IMG/VR virus record: IMGVR_UViG_3300020201_000074
Span: 1 to 32,341 of that record
Strand: one strand, 5' to 3'
DNA length: 32,341 nucleotides
From: a virus
Part shown: positions 7,690 to 15,584 of the stretch, one piece after another
How positions within the stretch are numbered: the first letter of the stretch is position 1
How the letters are laid out: each line of letters starts with the position of its first letter
Notes under the pieces: generated by a model
What the model was told of the DNA's origin: nothing
What the model saw: only the letters and a program-made list of their open reading frames with translations
Databases searched by the model: none
Made by a program: the position numbers and the translations under genes

Positions 7690-8931
7690 ATGACCGTCGA
7701 CCTAGCCTCCCTGACCCCCGCGATGAAAGAATACTATAACGAGTCGATGTACCAGGAGCTTGTCTACAAGGACAATCCGTTCCTGGCAATGGTCGCCAAG
7801 GACGAGAAGTTCCGTGGCAAACATATGCCCATCCCTAACAAATTCTCCGACGGCGGCGGCGTCTCCGCTTCCTTCGCGAATGCCCAGGCGCAGGCTGCAT
7901 CGGGCTCGCCCAAATTCGAGGACTTCCTGCTCACCCACGTCCAACTTTTCAGTATCGCTCAAGTCGACGGTCTCGCCGTGGAACTCGCCCAGGGTAACGC
8001 GTCGAGCTTCATCGATGCCGTCACTGCCGCGAGCGATTCGGCCCACAACCGCCTGACGCGCGCCGTGGCCCTCCAGCTCTTCCGCTCAGGCGCTGGCGAA
8101 CTCGGACAGGTTCTCGCGGAGCCTGCAGAACTGGCCACGACCATAATCACGCTGAAGAACAAAGGCGACGCCTCGAACTTCGACGTGGGACAGACCCTGG
8201 TCATCTTCGCGGCGCTCTCGGGCGGCTCGGCCAGGACCACTGACGGCACACTCGCTGCCTTCCCCATAATCGGCGTGGACGTCTCGGCTGGGACCATCAC
8301 CCTCGACGACGCCTACGATGCTTCGGGAACCATCGCCGCCAATGACTACATCTTCCTCCAGGGGACACGTGGTGGGCAAATCGCTGGTCTCGCTGGATGG
8401 TTGCCATCCGCTGCGCCTACGTCGACAGCCTTCTTCGGAGTTGACCGCACAGTTGACGCCACGAAGCTCGCCGGAGTTCGCCACGACGGTTCTGCGCAGT
8501 CCATCGAAGAAGCCCTCATCGACGGCTCGTACAAAGCAGGCAAGGTCGGCGGCAAGCCTGAAATCGTCGTCGTGAGCTTCGAGCAATACGGTGCGCTCGT
8601 GAAGAGCCTCGGTGCCAAAGTCCAGTATGTCGACCTCAAAGTTGGTGAAGTCGGCTTCCGCGCAGTCGAAATCCACGGTCCACGCGGGACGATGAAAGTC
8701 GTCGCCGACATGAACCTGACCGCCAACGTGGCTTACCTCCTCGACATGAAGTCCTGGAAGCTCTGCACCGCAGGCAAGGCAATCGACTTCATAATCCAGG
8801 ACAGCGGTAACATCTGGTTGCGCCAGCCCTCGGGCGATGGCATCGAAGCCCGCCTCGCGTTCCGTGGGAACCTCGCGTGCAACGCACCTGGTCATAACGC
8901 GGTCGTGACCCTGCCAGCTCTGAGCGCCTGA
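7690..8931 (+). CDS. Major capsid protein
   Basis: A 413-aa protein that forms the head shell. Ribosome binding is by AAGG (7676-7679). The region around residues 40-75 (KFRGKHMPIPNKFSDGGGVS, then ASFANAQAQAASG) followed by FEDFLLTHVQLFSIAQVDG matches the layout of HK97-fold phage coat proteins in which an N-terminal arm leads into a strand-rich P/A domain. Its place directly after scaffold, and the strong terminator after it, fit a highly expressed gene. A roughly 100-residue Ala/Thr/Asp-rich middle (about 150-230) may be a surface insertion. The fold is inferred. Confidence 0.88.
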   Translation: MTVDLASLTPAMKEYYNESMYQELVYKDNPFLAMVAKDEKFRGKHMPIPNKFSDGGGVSASFANAQAQAASGSPKFEDFLLTHVQLFSIAQVDGLAVELAQGNASSFIDAVTAASDSAHNRLTRAVALQLFRSGAGELGQVLAEPAELATTIITLKNKGDASNFDVGQTLVIFAALSGGSARTTDGTLAAFPIIGVDVSAGTITLDDAYDASGTIAANDYIFLQGTRGGQIAGLAGWLPSAAPTSTAFFGVDRTVDATKLAGVRHDGSAQSIEEALIDGSYKAGKVGGKPEIVVVSFEQYGALVKSLGAKVQYVDLKVGEVGFRAVEIHGPRGTMKVVADMNLTANVAYLLDMKSWKLCTAGKAIDFIIQDSGNIWLRQPSGDGIEARLAFRGNLACNAPGHNAVVTLPALSA

Positions 8932-8940
8932 AGCACCTAG

Positions 8941-8969
8941 GAGGGGGGCCTTTCGCCTCCCTCTTTTTT
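8941..8969 (+). terminator. Rho-independent terminator after the capsid gene
   Basis: A hairpin with arms GAGGGGGGC (8941-8949) and GCCTCCCTC (8955-8963), nine pairs with one G-T, a five-base loop (CTTTC) and then six T (8964-8969). It starts ten bases after the capsid stop. It would limit or attenuate transcription into the connector genes, setting high capsid and lower tail expression. Confidence 0.88.
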
Positions 8970-8995
8970 CACTCCCTCACTCAAAGGAGCCACCC

Positions 8996-9394
8996 GTGGC
9001 CAGCAGAATGTTTCAGCAGTTCCAAGGTTCCCTCGAACGCGGCGTCGTCAAGCTCTTCGCGACCGTTACCACATCCACGTCTGGCACGGTCTCCTCGCAG
9101 GACGCCATGGGGCTCGTCGTCTCGAAGGTATCGGGCAAAGCCGGGCGCTACAAACTCACGCTGGCCGACGCCTACCAGCGCGTTCTTGCGTGCAGTGCGG
9201 TCGTCATCGGCGCGGCTGACGCGGCTTACGCAACGGCAAACGGCGTGCAAGCGATTCTGCGCAACGTGGCAGTGTCGGGCGCTGCCCCCGCCCTGGAGGT
9301 GCAACTCTGTCGTACTGACACGGGCGCTGATGCCGAAGTCATCGACGCAGCCGTAATCCTGATTGAACTCACGCTCTCCAACTCTAGCGTCTAA
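8996..9394 (+). CDS. Phage virion protein, possibly head decoration
   Basis: A 132-aa protein starting at GTG 8996 with AAAGGAG at 8984-8990. It reads as an all-beta domain: FQGSLERGVVKLFATVTTST, then VVSKVSGKAGRYKLTLADAY, then a hydrophobic C-terminal strand (AAVILIELTLSNSSV). The pattern of a GSLE-GVVKLFG strand followed by GRYTLTL-D-Y is known in small structural proteins coded beside the capsid gene in podoviruses. It probably binds the head surface or serves as a fibre base. Position and pattern support a virion role; the exact site is unknown. Confidence 0.5.
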   Translation: MASRMFQQFQGSLERGVVKLFATVTTSTSGTVSSQDAMGLVVSKVSGKAGRYKLTLADAYQRVLACSAVVIGAADAAYATANGVQAILRNVAVSGAAPALEVQLCRTDTGADAEVIDAAVILIELTLSNSSV

Positions 9395-9405
9395 GGGGTT
9401 AAATC

Positions 9406-9609
9406 ATGTTTAAACATAAAGACGCCATGGTGAAAGACATCCTGGTCCAAATCAGCAAGAAGAAGCCCGAGCGCGAAGGCGCGCCTGAAGGCGAGCCCGA
9501 GGAAGACGCAGGCTTGGAAGCCGCCGCCGAGGAAATCCTCGAGGCAGTCCGAGCACGCGACGCTGCGGGACTTGCGCAGGCTCTGAAATCATTCATCGAA
9601 CAATGCTGA
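9406..9609 (+). CDS. Small acidic helical protein, 67 aa
   Basis: A 67-aa protein with AAGGGG (9393-9398) upstream. The start is basic (MFKHKDAMVKDILVQISKKK), then comes a strongly acidic Gly/Pro linker (EREGAPEGEPEEDAG) and an Ala/Glu-rich amphipathic helix (AAAEEILEAVRARDAAGLAQ). Small proteins with this bipartite build sit between capsid and adaptor genes in many phages. No function can be assigned from sequence. Confidence 0.55.
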   Translation: MFKHKDAMVKDILVQISKKKPEREGAPEGEPEEDAGLEAAAEEILEAVRARDAAGLAQALKSFIEQC

Positions 9610-9618
9610 GGTAACACC

Positions 9619-10272
9619 ATGACTGCCACTTTCGGCCAGCTCAAGGCACGAGCCCGTTCGAGGGCAGACATGGACGGAAGCCAGTTCGTGGCCGACGCCG
9701 AGTTCGCGCAGTTCGTGCAGGACTCCGCAGCGGAACTCTACGACATCCTTGTCGCCTCGTTTCAGGACTATTACGTCTCCGTGACGGCAGACACAGTGGT
9801 CGCCAGCGGGCAAGATTCCATTACGCTCCCGACAGACTTCTACAAGCTCAGGGGTGTTGACCGAAACGTCGGCGCCCGTTGGGTTTCGATTGACCCATTC
9901 TCATTTGCAGAGCGTAACGACCGGGTGGGCAGCCTGGCGTATGACGAATCTGGCATCCGCTACAGGGTACAAGGTGGGGTCGCCAAGTTAACACCAGCCG
10001 ACCAGTGCCAGGGCACCTACCGCGTTTGGTACATCCCCCTGATGCCCGCCCTCACCCTCGACGCCGACATCTTCGACGACCAGAACCGCTGGAGTGACTA
10101 CGTCGTGGTAGACGCCGCGATAAAGGCCCTTCAGAAAGAGGAGTCCTCGACAACTCAGCTTGAGCGGCAGAAAGCGGCCTTGCTCAAGCGCATCGAAGAC
10201 ATGGCGAAGTCACGCGACGCCGGAGGTCCAGAGGTCATCGTGCCACAGGGTCGAGGTGCCTGGTGGGCGTAA
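9619..10272 (+). CDS. Head-tail adaptor protein
   Basis: A 217-aa protein with GAGG upstream (GCTGAGGTAACACC). It starts with a short helix and a conserved-looking helix with Phe/Asp (DAEFAQFVQDSAAELYDIL), then a beta segment (ITLPTDFYKLRGVDR) and a long C-terminal helix (VVDAAIKALQKEESSTTQLE) ending in a Lys/Arg-rich tail. This is the pattern of the ring that closes the portal in podoviruses, equivalent in role to P22 gp4 or T7 gp11. The position between capsid and tail genes agrees. The assignment comes from pattern and order, not from a diagnostic residue. Confidence 0.7.
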   Translation: MTATFGQLKARARSRADMDGSQFVADAEFAQFVQDSAAELYDILVASFQDYYVSVTADTVVASGQDSITLPTDFYKLRGVDRNVGARWVSIDPFSFAERNDRVGSLAYDESGIRYRVQGGVAKLTPADQCQGTYRVWYIPLMPALTLDADIFDDQNRWSDYVVVDAAIKALQKEESSTTQLERQKAALLKRIEDMAKSRDAGGPEVIVPQGRGAWWA

Positions 10273-10571
10273 GGCCGTTTCGCAAAATCCAAACAAGTGA
10301 CCAGGCCCTCATGCGCGTGCAGGACGCCGTCGCTGAGTCCTTCCAGTCTATCGCGAGCCCTCTTCTCGCCGGGCGCCTGGTGCGAAACATAGAGGTCTCC
10401 ACCACGCCGGCCTTCATCGAGCACGGCCTAGGTCGCGAGCCCCTCGGCTTCTTCGTCACGGACGTGAGAGCAGACATCTCCGTTTGGCGTGGCTCGACAA
10501 ACCCAGCTCCGACTCGGCTTCTTGCCTTGGTGGCGAGCGCCTCTTCAACCATTTCAATCTACGTTTTCTGA
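10263..10571 (+). CDS. Small tail or connector protein, 102 aa
   Basis: A 102-aa protein starting at GTG 10263, ten bases inside the adaptor gene. It begins MGVRPFRKIQTSDQALMRVQ (helix) and continues with SPLLAGRLVRNIEVS and FIEHGLGREPLGFFVTDV, then ends in a hydrophobic strand (STISIYVF). The order of RPFxKxQT helix, an LxGRL strand, HGLGRxP turn and an aromatic C-terminal end is common in small proteins placed next to fibre genes in podoviruses, perhaps as an adaptor for the fibre. The role is inferred. Confidence 0.6.
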   Translation: MGVRPFRKIQTSDQALMRVQDAVAESFQSIASPLLAGRLVRNIEVSTTPAFIEHGLGREPLGFFVTDVRADISVWRGSTNPAPTRLLALVASASSTISIYVF

Positions 10572-10581
10572 AGGAGCGACG

Positions 10582-12147
10582 ATGACCACGCCAAATATGA
10601 GCCTCGACCTCCCGGTCCCGTCCACCACGCCAGGTCCCACGTGGGCAACCAAGGTGAACGTCGCCTTCGACGAGGTAGACGCACACGACCACTCGTCAGG
10701 TAACGGTGCGCGGGTCACTCCAGCCGGATTGAACATAATCACCGACCTCCTTTTCAACAACAATTCAGCGACTGGCCTCAAGACGGCTCGGCTCCAAGAC
10801 CAAGGCGCGGTTCCTTCCAACGCTAGCGACATCGGCTGCGTCGTGAACGTGAACGGGGACCTCTGGTGGCGAAACGCAGCAGGCACGGGCGTTCAGATTA
10901 CGTCAGGCGGGGGCATAAACATCGCGAGCGTCGGGACCATCGGCGGCGACTACGGTCAGCCGGGTATCACAGCGAGTGTCAACTATAGTGACCTGCTCAA
11001 GACGTTTGTCTTCCTGCGCGGCTCCGGCGAGACAGCGGAGCTTCTGGTGGGTGACCTGAGCATCCAGAACAAGACATCTGGCTCTCAGTCGGTGACCATC
11101 AAGGCGTCGAGTGCCACTGTCGCCTATGCGCTCACCTTGCCCGTCATAGCCCCAGCAGCCGACACGGTCTTGTCATTTGACGTCACGGGGCAGGCAACGT
11201 TCCGCACCATTACAGGCACGTCGGGTGAGGTCACCGTCAGCCCCTCGGCGGCCACGCACCAGGTGAGCCTGCCGAGCACCATAACGAAGGCGCTGACGTT
11301 CTCGGGCGCTAACACCTACAGCGGTACAGCAGCGTTCACCGGCACCGAGACGCACAGCGGTGCAGCGACCTTCTCCAACACCGTAGCGTTCACGGGCTCC
11401 ACGTCAGGACGGGGCATACTCCCACTCGGCGCGGTCATTGCCACCATGCCGCATCTGTCCGGCGCTTACGCATGCTCGGCCACAACCGTAGCTGATGCCA
11501 ATGGCTTCGTGCAGTGCGCAGGCCAGACCATCGCGGACGCCACTAGCCCAATGAACGGCACGGTTATCCCGAACATTAATGACGACGCCTTCCTGCGAGG
11601 CAACGCGACCAGCGGCACAGCAGCAGGGTCCAACGCGAATATAACGCTCGCGACGACGAACCTACCTTCGCACGTTCACAATATGGACCACGGCCACGCT
11701 AATACGTTCGGGCTCACTGGTACGACTACGTTCGCGGCAAACAGCCATACTCACGACATGGCGCACGTTCACCAAATGAGCCATCACCCCAACGGCACGA
11801 CCAACTACTGGGCGCCAAGAGAGCCGGTCTCTGCGCAGCTCTCTTGGACGACATCGGGAACCAGCATCGAGCAAATGCTGCTAGACGTGCTTCTCAACTC
11901 AGGAGGCACCGGAACCTTCACGCAGGTCGCGTCCTACAATGCCCAGCCACGGACTTGGTACACAGGCGGGGCGATTAATAACTCCTCTACAGCCGCGCAA
12001 TCGGGGGGGAACTCCTCCTCAGCTTCCGTGGGATTCGCGGGCGCAGTAACCAACATGACAGGCAACACGGGCGGGACGGGTAGCGGCACGTCGTTCTCGG
12101 TCCTGCCTAAGTACATCTCCGTCCGTTACGTGATGCGCGTGAAGTAA
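10582..12147 (+). CDS. Fibre-like protein with His-rich tip
   Basis: A 521-aa protein; the ATG at 10582 has AAGGAG and follows the previous gene by 10 bases, though the frame is open further upstream. The N-terminal third binds the virion (SLDLPVPSTTPGPTWATKV). The middle repeats a short Phe-Ser/Thr-Gly pattern (FSGANTYSG, FTGTETHSG, FSNTVAFTG at about residues 238-270), a shaft-like beta array. Residues 363-402 hold two His clusters, SHVHNMDHGH and SHTHDMAHVHQMSHH, preceded by LPSH as in phage collar domains. T4 gp37 binds iron through HxH motifs; a metal-binding role here is inferred. The end (SVLPKYISVRYVMRVK) is a typical collar-type terminus. Confidence 0.7.
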   Translation: MTTPNMSLDLPVPSTTPGPTWATKVNVAFDEVDAHDHSSGNGARVTPAGLNIITDLLFNNNSATGLKTARLQDQGAVPSNASDIGCVVNVNGDLWWRNAAGTGVQITSGGGINIASVGTIGGDYGQPGITASVNYSDLLKTFVFLRGSGETAELLVGDLSIQNKTSGSQSVTIKASSATVAYALTLPVIAPAADTVLSFDVTGQATFRTITGTSGEVTVSPSAATHQVSLPSTITKALTFSGANTYSGTAAFTGTETHSGAATFSNTVAFTGSTSGRGILPLGAVIATMPHLSGAYACSATTVADANGFVQCAGQTIADATSPMNGTVIPNINDDAFLRGNATSGTAAGSNANITLATTNLPSHVHNMDHGHANTFGLTGTTTFAANSHTHDMAHVHQMSHHPNGTTNYWAPREPVSAQLSWTTSGTSIEQMLLDVLLNSGGTGTFTQVASYNAQPRTWYTGGAINNSSTAAQSGGNSSSASVGFAGAVTNMTGNTGGTGSGTSFSVLPKYISVRYVMRVK

Positions 12148-12163
12148 GAGCGAGTACCCTAGA

Positions 12164-12190
12164 CCCTCCTGCTGAGGGCGTCTTGCCCTC
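12164..12190 (+). promoter_or_regulatory. Two mutually exclusive hairpins
   Basis: CCCTC (12164-12168) can pair with GAGGG (12174-12178), while GAGGGC (12174-12179) can instead pair with GCCCTC (12185-12190). Only one can form at a time. No T-run follows, so it is not a standard terminator. It may protect the RNA end or modulate read-through into the nozzle genes. Confidence 0.3.
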
Positions 12191-12227
12191 GAAACGTGGA
12201 CACCCCGTCACGAAAAAGGGCAGCACA

Positions 12228-12467
12228 ATGACTTACGTCTTCACCTACCGACGCAACTGGTTCTGGCACTCATTCAAAGTTTCTGGACACACCTACGACG
12301 CTACTCAGGACAAAATTGTTCTGTTCTTTCCTGACGGCGGCGTGCGTGAGATTACCAAATGGAGGGAATGCGAGGTTCGCCTTTGTGCAGACTGGGTACT
12401 TGCCCAACAGAAAGCCCTTGAGGCTCAGACCGGCACGCCGATTGCGCTCGCGGTAGGTGGCAAATGA
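12228..12467 (+). CDS. Hypothetical small protein before nozzle gene, 79 aa
   Basis: The ATG at 12228 has AAAGGG at 12215-12220; an upstream in-frame ATG at 12183 overlaps the hairpins and has no ribosome binding site. The product (MTYVFTYRRNWFWHSFKVSG) starts with an aromatic-rich beta segment with FTYRRNWFW, then GHTYDATQDKIVLFFPDGGV, and ends with an Ala/Gln helix. Its stop overlaps the next start (ATGA). The strand-turn-strand build with a DGG turn suggests a compact domain. Function unknown. Confidence 0.55.
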   Translation: MTYVFTYRRNWFWHSFKVSGHTYDATQDKIVLFFPDGGVREITKWRECEVRLCADWVLAQQKALEAQTGTPIALAVGGK

Positions 12468-15400
12468 CTCTCCAAAAGCAGACCATTCCGCTCGTCCTTG
12501 GCCTCGGCGTTAACTCCAAAGCCGACCCGAAACAGCTACAAGGCTCGCTCCTCCGCATGGAGAACGCGACGATGCTTCGGACAGGCGAGATTCGCAAACG
12601 GAACGGCTTCACGACGCTTGGGCTCTCAGTCTTGGGCGGTGCGGACATTTCTAGCGCGCTCAAGTTGGTGACCTACAACAGTGAGCTTTGCCTGGTCGAC
12701 CGGCGCAGCCTTTACACATATGGGCTCGCAGCACAGCAGTGGGCGAACCGTGGACCTTGCCCCACGACCAGCGTGCAGACGACGAACGTTGTCACCAACT
12801 CGTACGAGCAGACCTCTGCCGACTTCTGCTACTCGGGGAACACCTCGACGTACGCGTGGGAAGACTCGCGGGGGGGTGTTCGTGCCCTTGTGCTCGACCA
12901 GCAGTCTGGTGCTCGCATCTTGCAGGACATCCGGCTCAACGCGAATGGCATCAGACCACGGTGCTTTGCCATCGGCCAATTCCAGTTCGTCTTCTACTAC
13001 GACACGGTGACCGAGAGGCTCATTTGCAGGCGGCTCGACACCCTGGTGCCCTCGGCGTTCTCACCGGAGAATGTCATAGCAGCGGACGTCAACACGACCA
13101 CACCCATGTTCGATGTCGCCCTCCTGGGCGCAAGCCGCATGGTCGTCGCCTACCGAAATACGTCGGCCCAGCTCAAGCTAGCCATCGTCCTGCTCACGGG
13201 TCAGGTCGGCGGGGTTGCAGACGGTGTTCCAGGACCAACGGCCATAACAGACGAAAACCCAGACGGGTGTCTCGCAGTATGTACCGGCGTTCGCGCCGGC
13301 CAGAAAGACACTTTCCACGTCGCCTGGTACAACACCTCGGCCGGGGTAAAGACCCGTGGGTTCTATGACGACTTCACGACCTACAAGGCAGCACTTGTCA
13401 TCGACGCGTCCACGTCGCCCGCAGTGCGAAACGTCACAGCCCTCGCGTACGTTAACGAGCTGACCACGCTGAACGCGCTTGAGCTATTCTATGAGCGCGA
13501 TGCAGCAGCGGACGTGAACCACTACGTGCAGCGTTGCCGTGTTGCCGTCGTGGACAACACCTTCTCGACGCCCACCGTGTTCCAGCGTTCGGCAGGGCTG
13601 GCCTCGAAGGCGTACCGAAACGACGGCTCGACGAAAATCATGGTGTCTTACGCCTCGGCGGAGGGGCTACAGGACACCTACTTCTCGCTGTCTGATGCCG
13701 CTGGCCTCCGAGCGACAGGCTGGGGTTTTGACTGGGGCAACAACTGGGGTGGTAGCTCTTCTGACTCCATAATCCAGGCAAAGATGCTCTCGACCGTCGC
13801 GGGTGGGCACACGACGCGAGCGTCACAGCTCCCCGGAAGTTGGTACCTCGACGACTCCACGATTGGTGTCTCGGGGCTGCGGAAAACCCGCGTCGTGGCT
13901 GGCAACGTCTCCACATTCTCCCTGCGCGGCGTGAATCAGCTCAGAATCAACCATGCGGCGGCGTCTATTGGCGTCTCGGAGCAGCTCGGCCAGAACCTAC
14001 ACATACCTGGCGGGTTCTTGAAGATGTTCGACGGCGAGAGTGTCACAGAGCACGGCTACCATCTCTATCCCGATAGCGTGACGTCGGCTGCGGGAACCAT
14101 CGGGGCCATCGCCAACGGAACGTACCAGCACGTCGTTGTGTGGGAGTGGATTGATGCCAAGGGGCAGATTCACCGCTCGGCTCCAAGCATTCCCAAAGCA
14201 ATAACCCTTACGGGCTCTAACGACTCAGTGACCGTGACTATCCCGACGCTGAGGTTTACGGCAAAGAAAGCTCCTGCGAGGTCGGAGGTAGTCGCCGCCG
14301 TCTACCGCACGACAGCCGGAGGCTCGCTTTTCTATAAGGTCAGTTCCGACACGGCGCCGCTGTACAATGACACGACGGTCGACACGATTGCCTTTGTGGA
14401 CCTGCTGGTGGACGCCTCGATTACGTCTAGGCCACTCCTATACACCACTGGAGGGGTTCTGGAGAACACGCCCGTGTCCGCGTGTGACGTGGTCATCGCC
14501 TATAAGAACAGACTGTTCGCTGCTGGTCTAGAAAGCTCGTCCGACCTGCGCTACTCCAAGGAGTTTGTGCGTGACGAGGGTGTGGCATTCAGCGACGCGT
14601 TGACGCTCGGGGCAGACTCCGGCGGCGGCGGCATCAGGGCGTTTGCCGTGCTCGACGACAAGCTCGTTCTGTTCAAACAAAGCTCAATCTTCATCCTCGT
14701 GGGTAACGGCCCCGTCGACACGGGCGCCCAGAACGACTTTCTCCCTCCACAGCAAATCGCAACGGACGTTGGATGCAGCGAGCCCGAAAGCGTCGTGCTG
14801 ACCCCCAAGGGCATCATGTTCAAGAGCGAGAAGGGGATTTACCTCCTCGACCGCGCCCTCACGTTGACCTACGTCGGCGACAAAGTTCAGGACTTTAACG
14901 CGCTCAACGTCTCGTCCGCCGTACTTGTCGCTGACGTCAACCACGTTCGGTTCACGACCACGCAGGGAACGACGCTGGTCTACGACTATTTCTACGACGC
15001 CTGGAGCACCTTCACGCGTCAGGAGGCAGTCTCGGCGGCCAACTGGCTCGGCGGTTATGTCTTTCTACGAGCAAACGGGAATGCCCTGCGTGAAACAGAG
15101 GGCGTTTACTCGGACGACGGCGTGCCTATCCGCACGCGGCTCGAGACGGCGTGGGTCTCGACGGCTGGCCTACAGGGCTTCCAGAGGGTGTACCGGCTGG
15201 CGCTGCTCGGGCAGTACGTCGGTGCGCACGCTCTGAAAGCGTCCTTGTCCTACGACTTCGCGGACTGGAGCCGTGAGACATTCACCGTGACGCCGTCAGC
15301 CGTAGTCGAAGGGGCTTCCTACGGGGCCGCGTCGCCTTATGGCACAGGCACGTTTGGCCAAGGCACGGGTGTCTACCAGTTCGAGCTGAAACCCGCTCGC

Positions 15401-15550
15401 CAGAAGTGTCAGTCGTTTAAAATCACGCTCGAAGATGCTTTCCCCGAAGGTCAGGGCACGGGCGCATTCACGCTCTCGGGCATCACCCTAGTCATCGGCG
15501 TCAAGGCTGGCACGAACCGGCTCGCTGCTTCGAACACGATGACGTCTTAG
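12464..15550 (+). CDS. Tail tubular protein B / nozzle-like protein
   Basis: A 1028-aa protein, the largest in the window, coupled to the previous gene by ATGA. It begins IPLVLGLGVNSKADPKQLQG, then LRMENATMLRTGEIRKRNGF, matching the start of podovirus tail nozzle proteins (T7 gp12 type), in which a GL-x-x-K-x-DPKQ segment precedes an EN and KRNGF motif. The rest is repetitive beta-sheet, with FAVLDDKLVLFKQSSIFILV and KGIMFKSEKGIYLLD near residues 720-800, as in propeller-like parts of nozzles. It would form the end of the short tail and conduct DNA. Length is typical of larger nozzles. Confidence 0.75.
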   Translation: MTLQKQTIPLVLGLGVNSKADPKQLQGSLLRMENATMLRTGEIRKRNGFTTLGLSVLGGADISSALKLVTYNSELCLVDRRSLYTYGLAAQQWANRGPCPTTSVQTTNVVTNSYEQTSADFCYSGNTSTYAWEDSRGGVRALVLDQQSGARILQDIRLNANGIRPRCFAIGQFQFVFYYDTVTERLICRRLDTLVPSAFSPENVIAADVNTTTPMFDVALLGASRMVVAYRNTSAQLKLAIVLLTGQVGGVADGVPGPTAITDENPDGCLAVCTGVRAGQKDTFHVAWYNTSAGVKTRGFYDDFTTYKAALVIDASTSPAVRNVTALAYVNELTTLNALELFYERDAAADVNHYVQRCRVAVVDNTFSTPTVFQRSAGLASKAYRNDGSTKIMVSYASAEGLQDTYFSLSDAAGLRATGWGFDWGNNWGGSSSDSIIQAKMLSTVAGGHTTRASQLPGSWYLDDSTIGVSGLRKTRVVAGNVSTFSLRGVNQLRINHAAASIGVSEQLGQNLHIPGGFLKMFDGESVTEHGYHLYPDSVTSAAGTIGAIANGTYQHVVVWEWIDAKGQIHRSAPSIPKAITLTGSNDSVTVTIPTLRFTAKKAPARSEVVAAVYRTTAGGSLFYKVSSDTAPLYNDTTVDTIAFVDLLVDASITSRPLLYTTGGVLENTPVSACDVVIAYKNRLFAAGLESSSDLRYSKEFVRDEGVAFSDALTLGADSGGGGIRAFAVLDDKLVLFKQSSIFILVGNGPVDTGAQNDFLPPQQIATDVGCSEPESVVLTPKGIMFKSEKGIYLLDRALTLTYVGDKVQDFNALNVSSAVLVADVNHVRFTTTQGTTLVYDYFYDAWSTFTRQEAVSAANWLGGYVFLRANGNALRETEGVYSDDGVPIRTRLETAWVSTAGLQGFQRVYRLALLGQYVGAHALKASLSYDFADWSRETFTVTPSAVVEGASYGAASPYGTGTFGQGTGVYQFELKPARQKCQSFKITLEDAFPEGQGTGAFTLSGITLVIGVKAGTNRLAASNTMTS

Positions 15551-15584
15551 GTAACGTTCGGGCTCAAGGGAACCAGGAGGTCCC

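Noticed and set aside
8086-8895. Minus-strand open frame of 269 codons across the capsid gene
   Set aside because: It is the reverse shadow of a clearly recognised major capsid gene and has an Asp/Glu/Arg-rich composition without a start signal.
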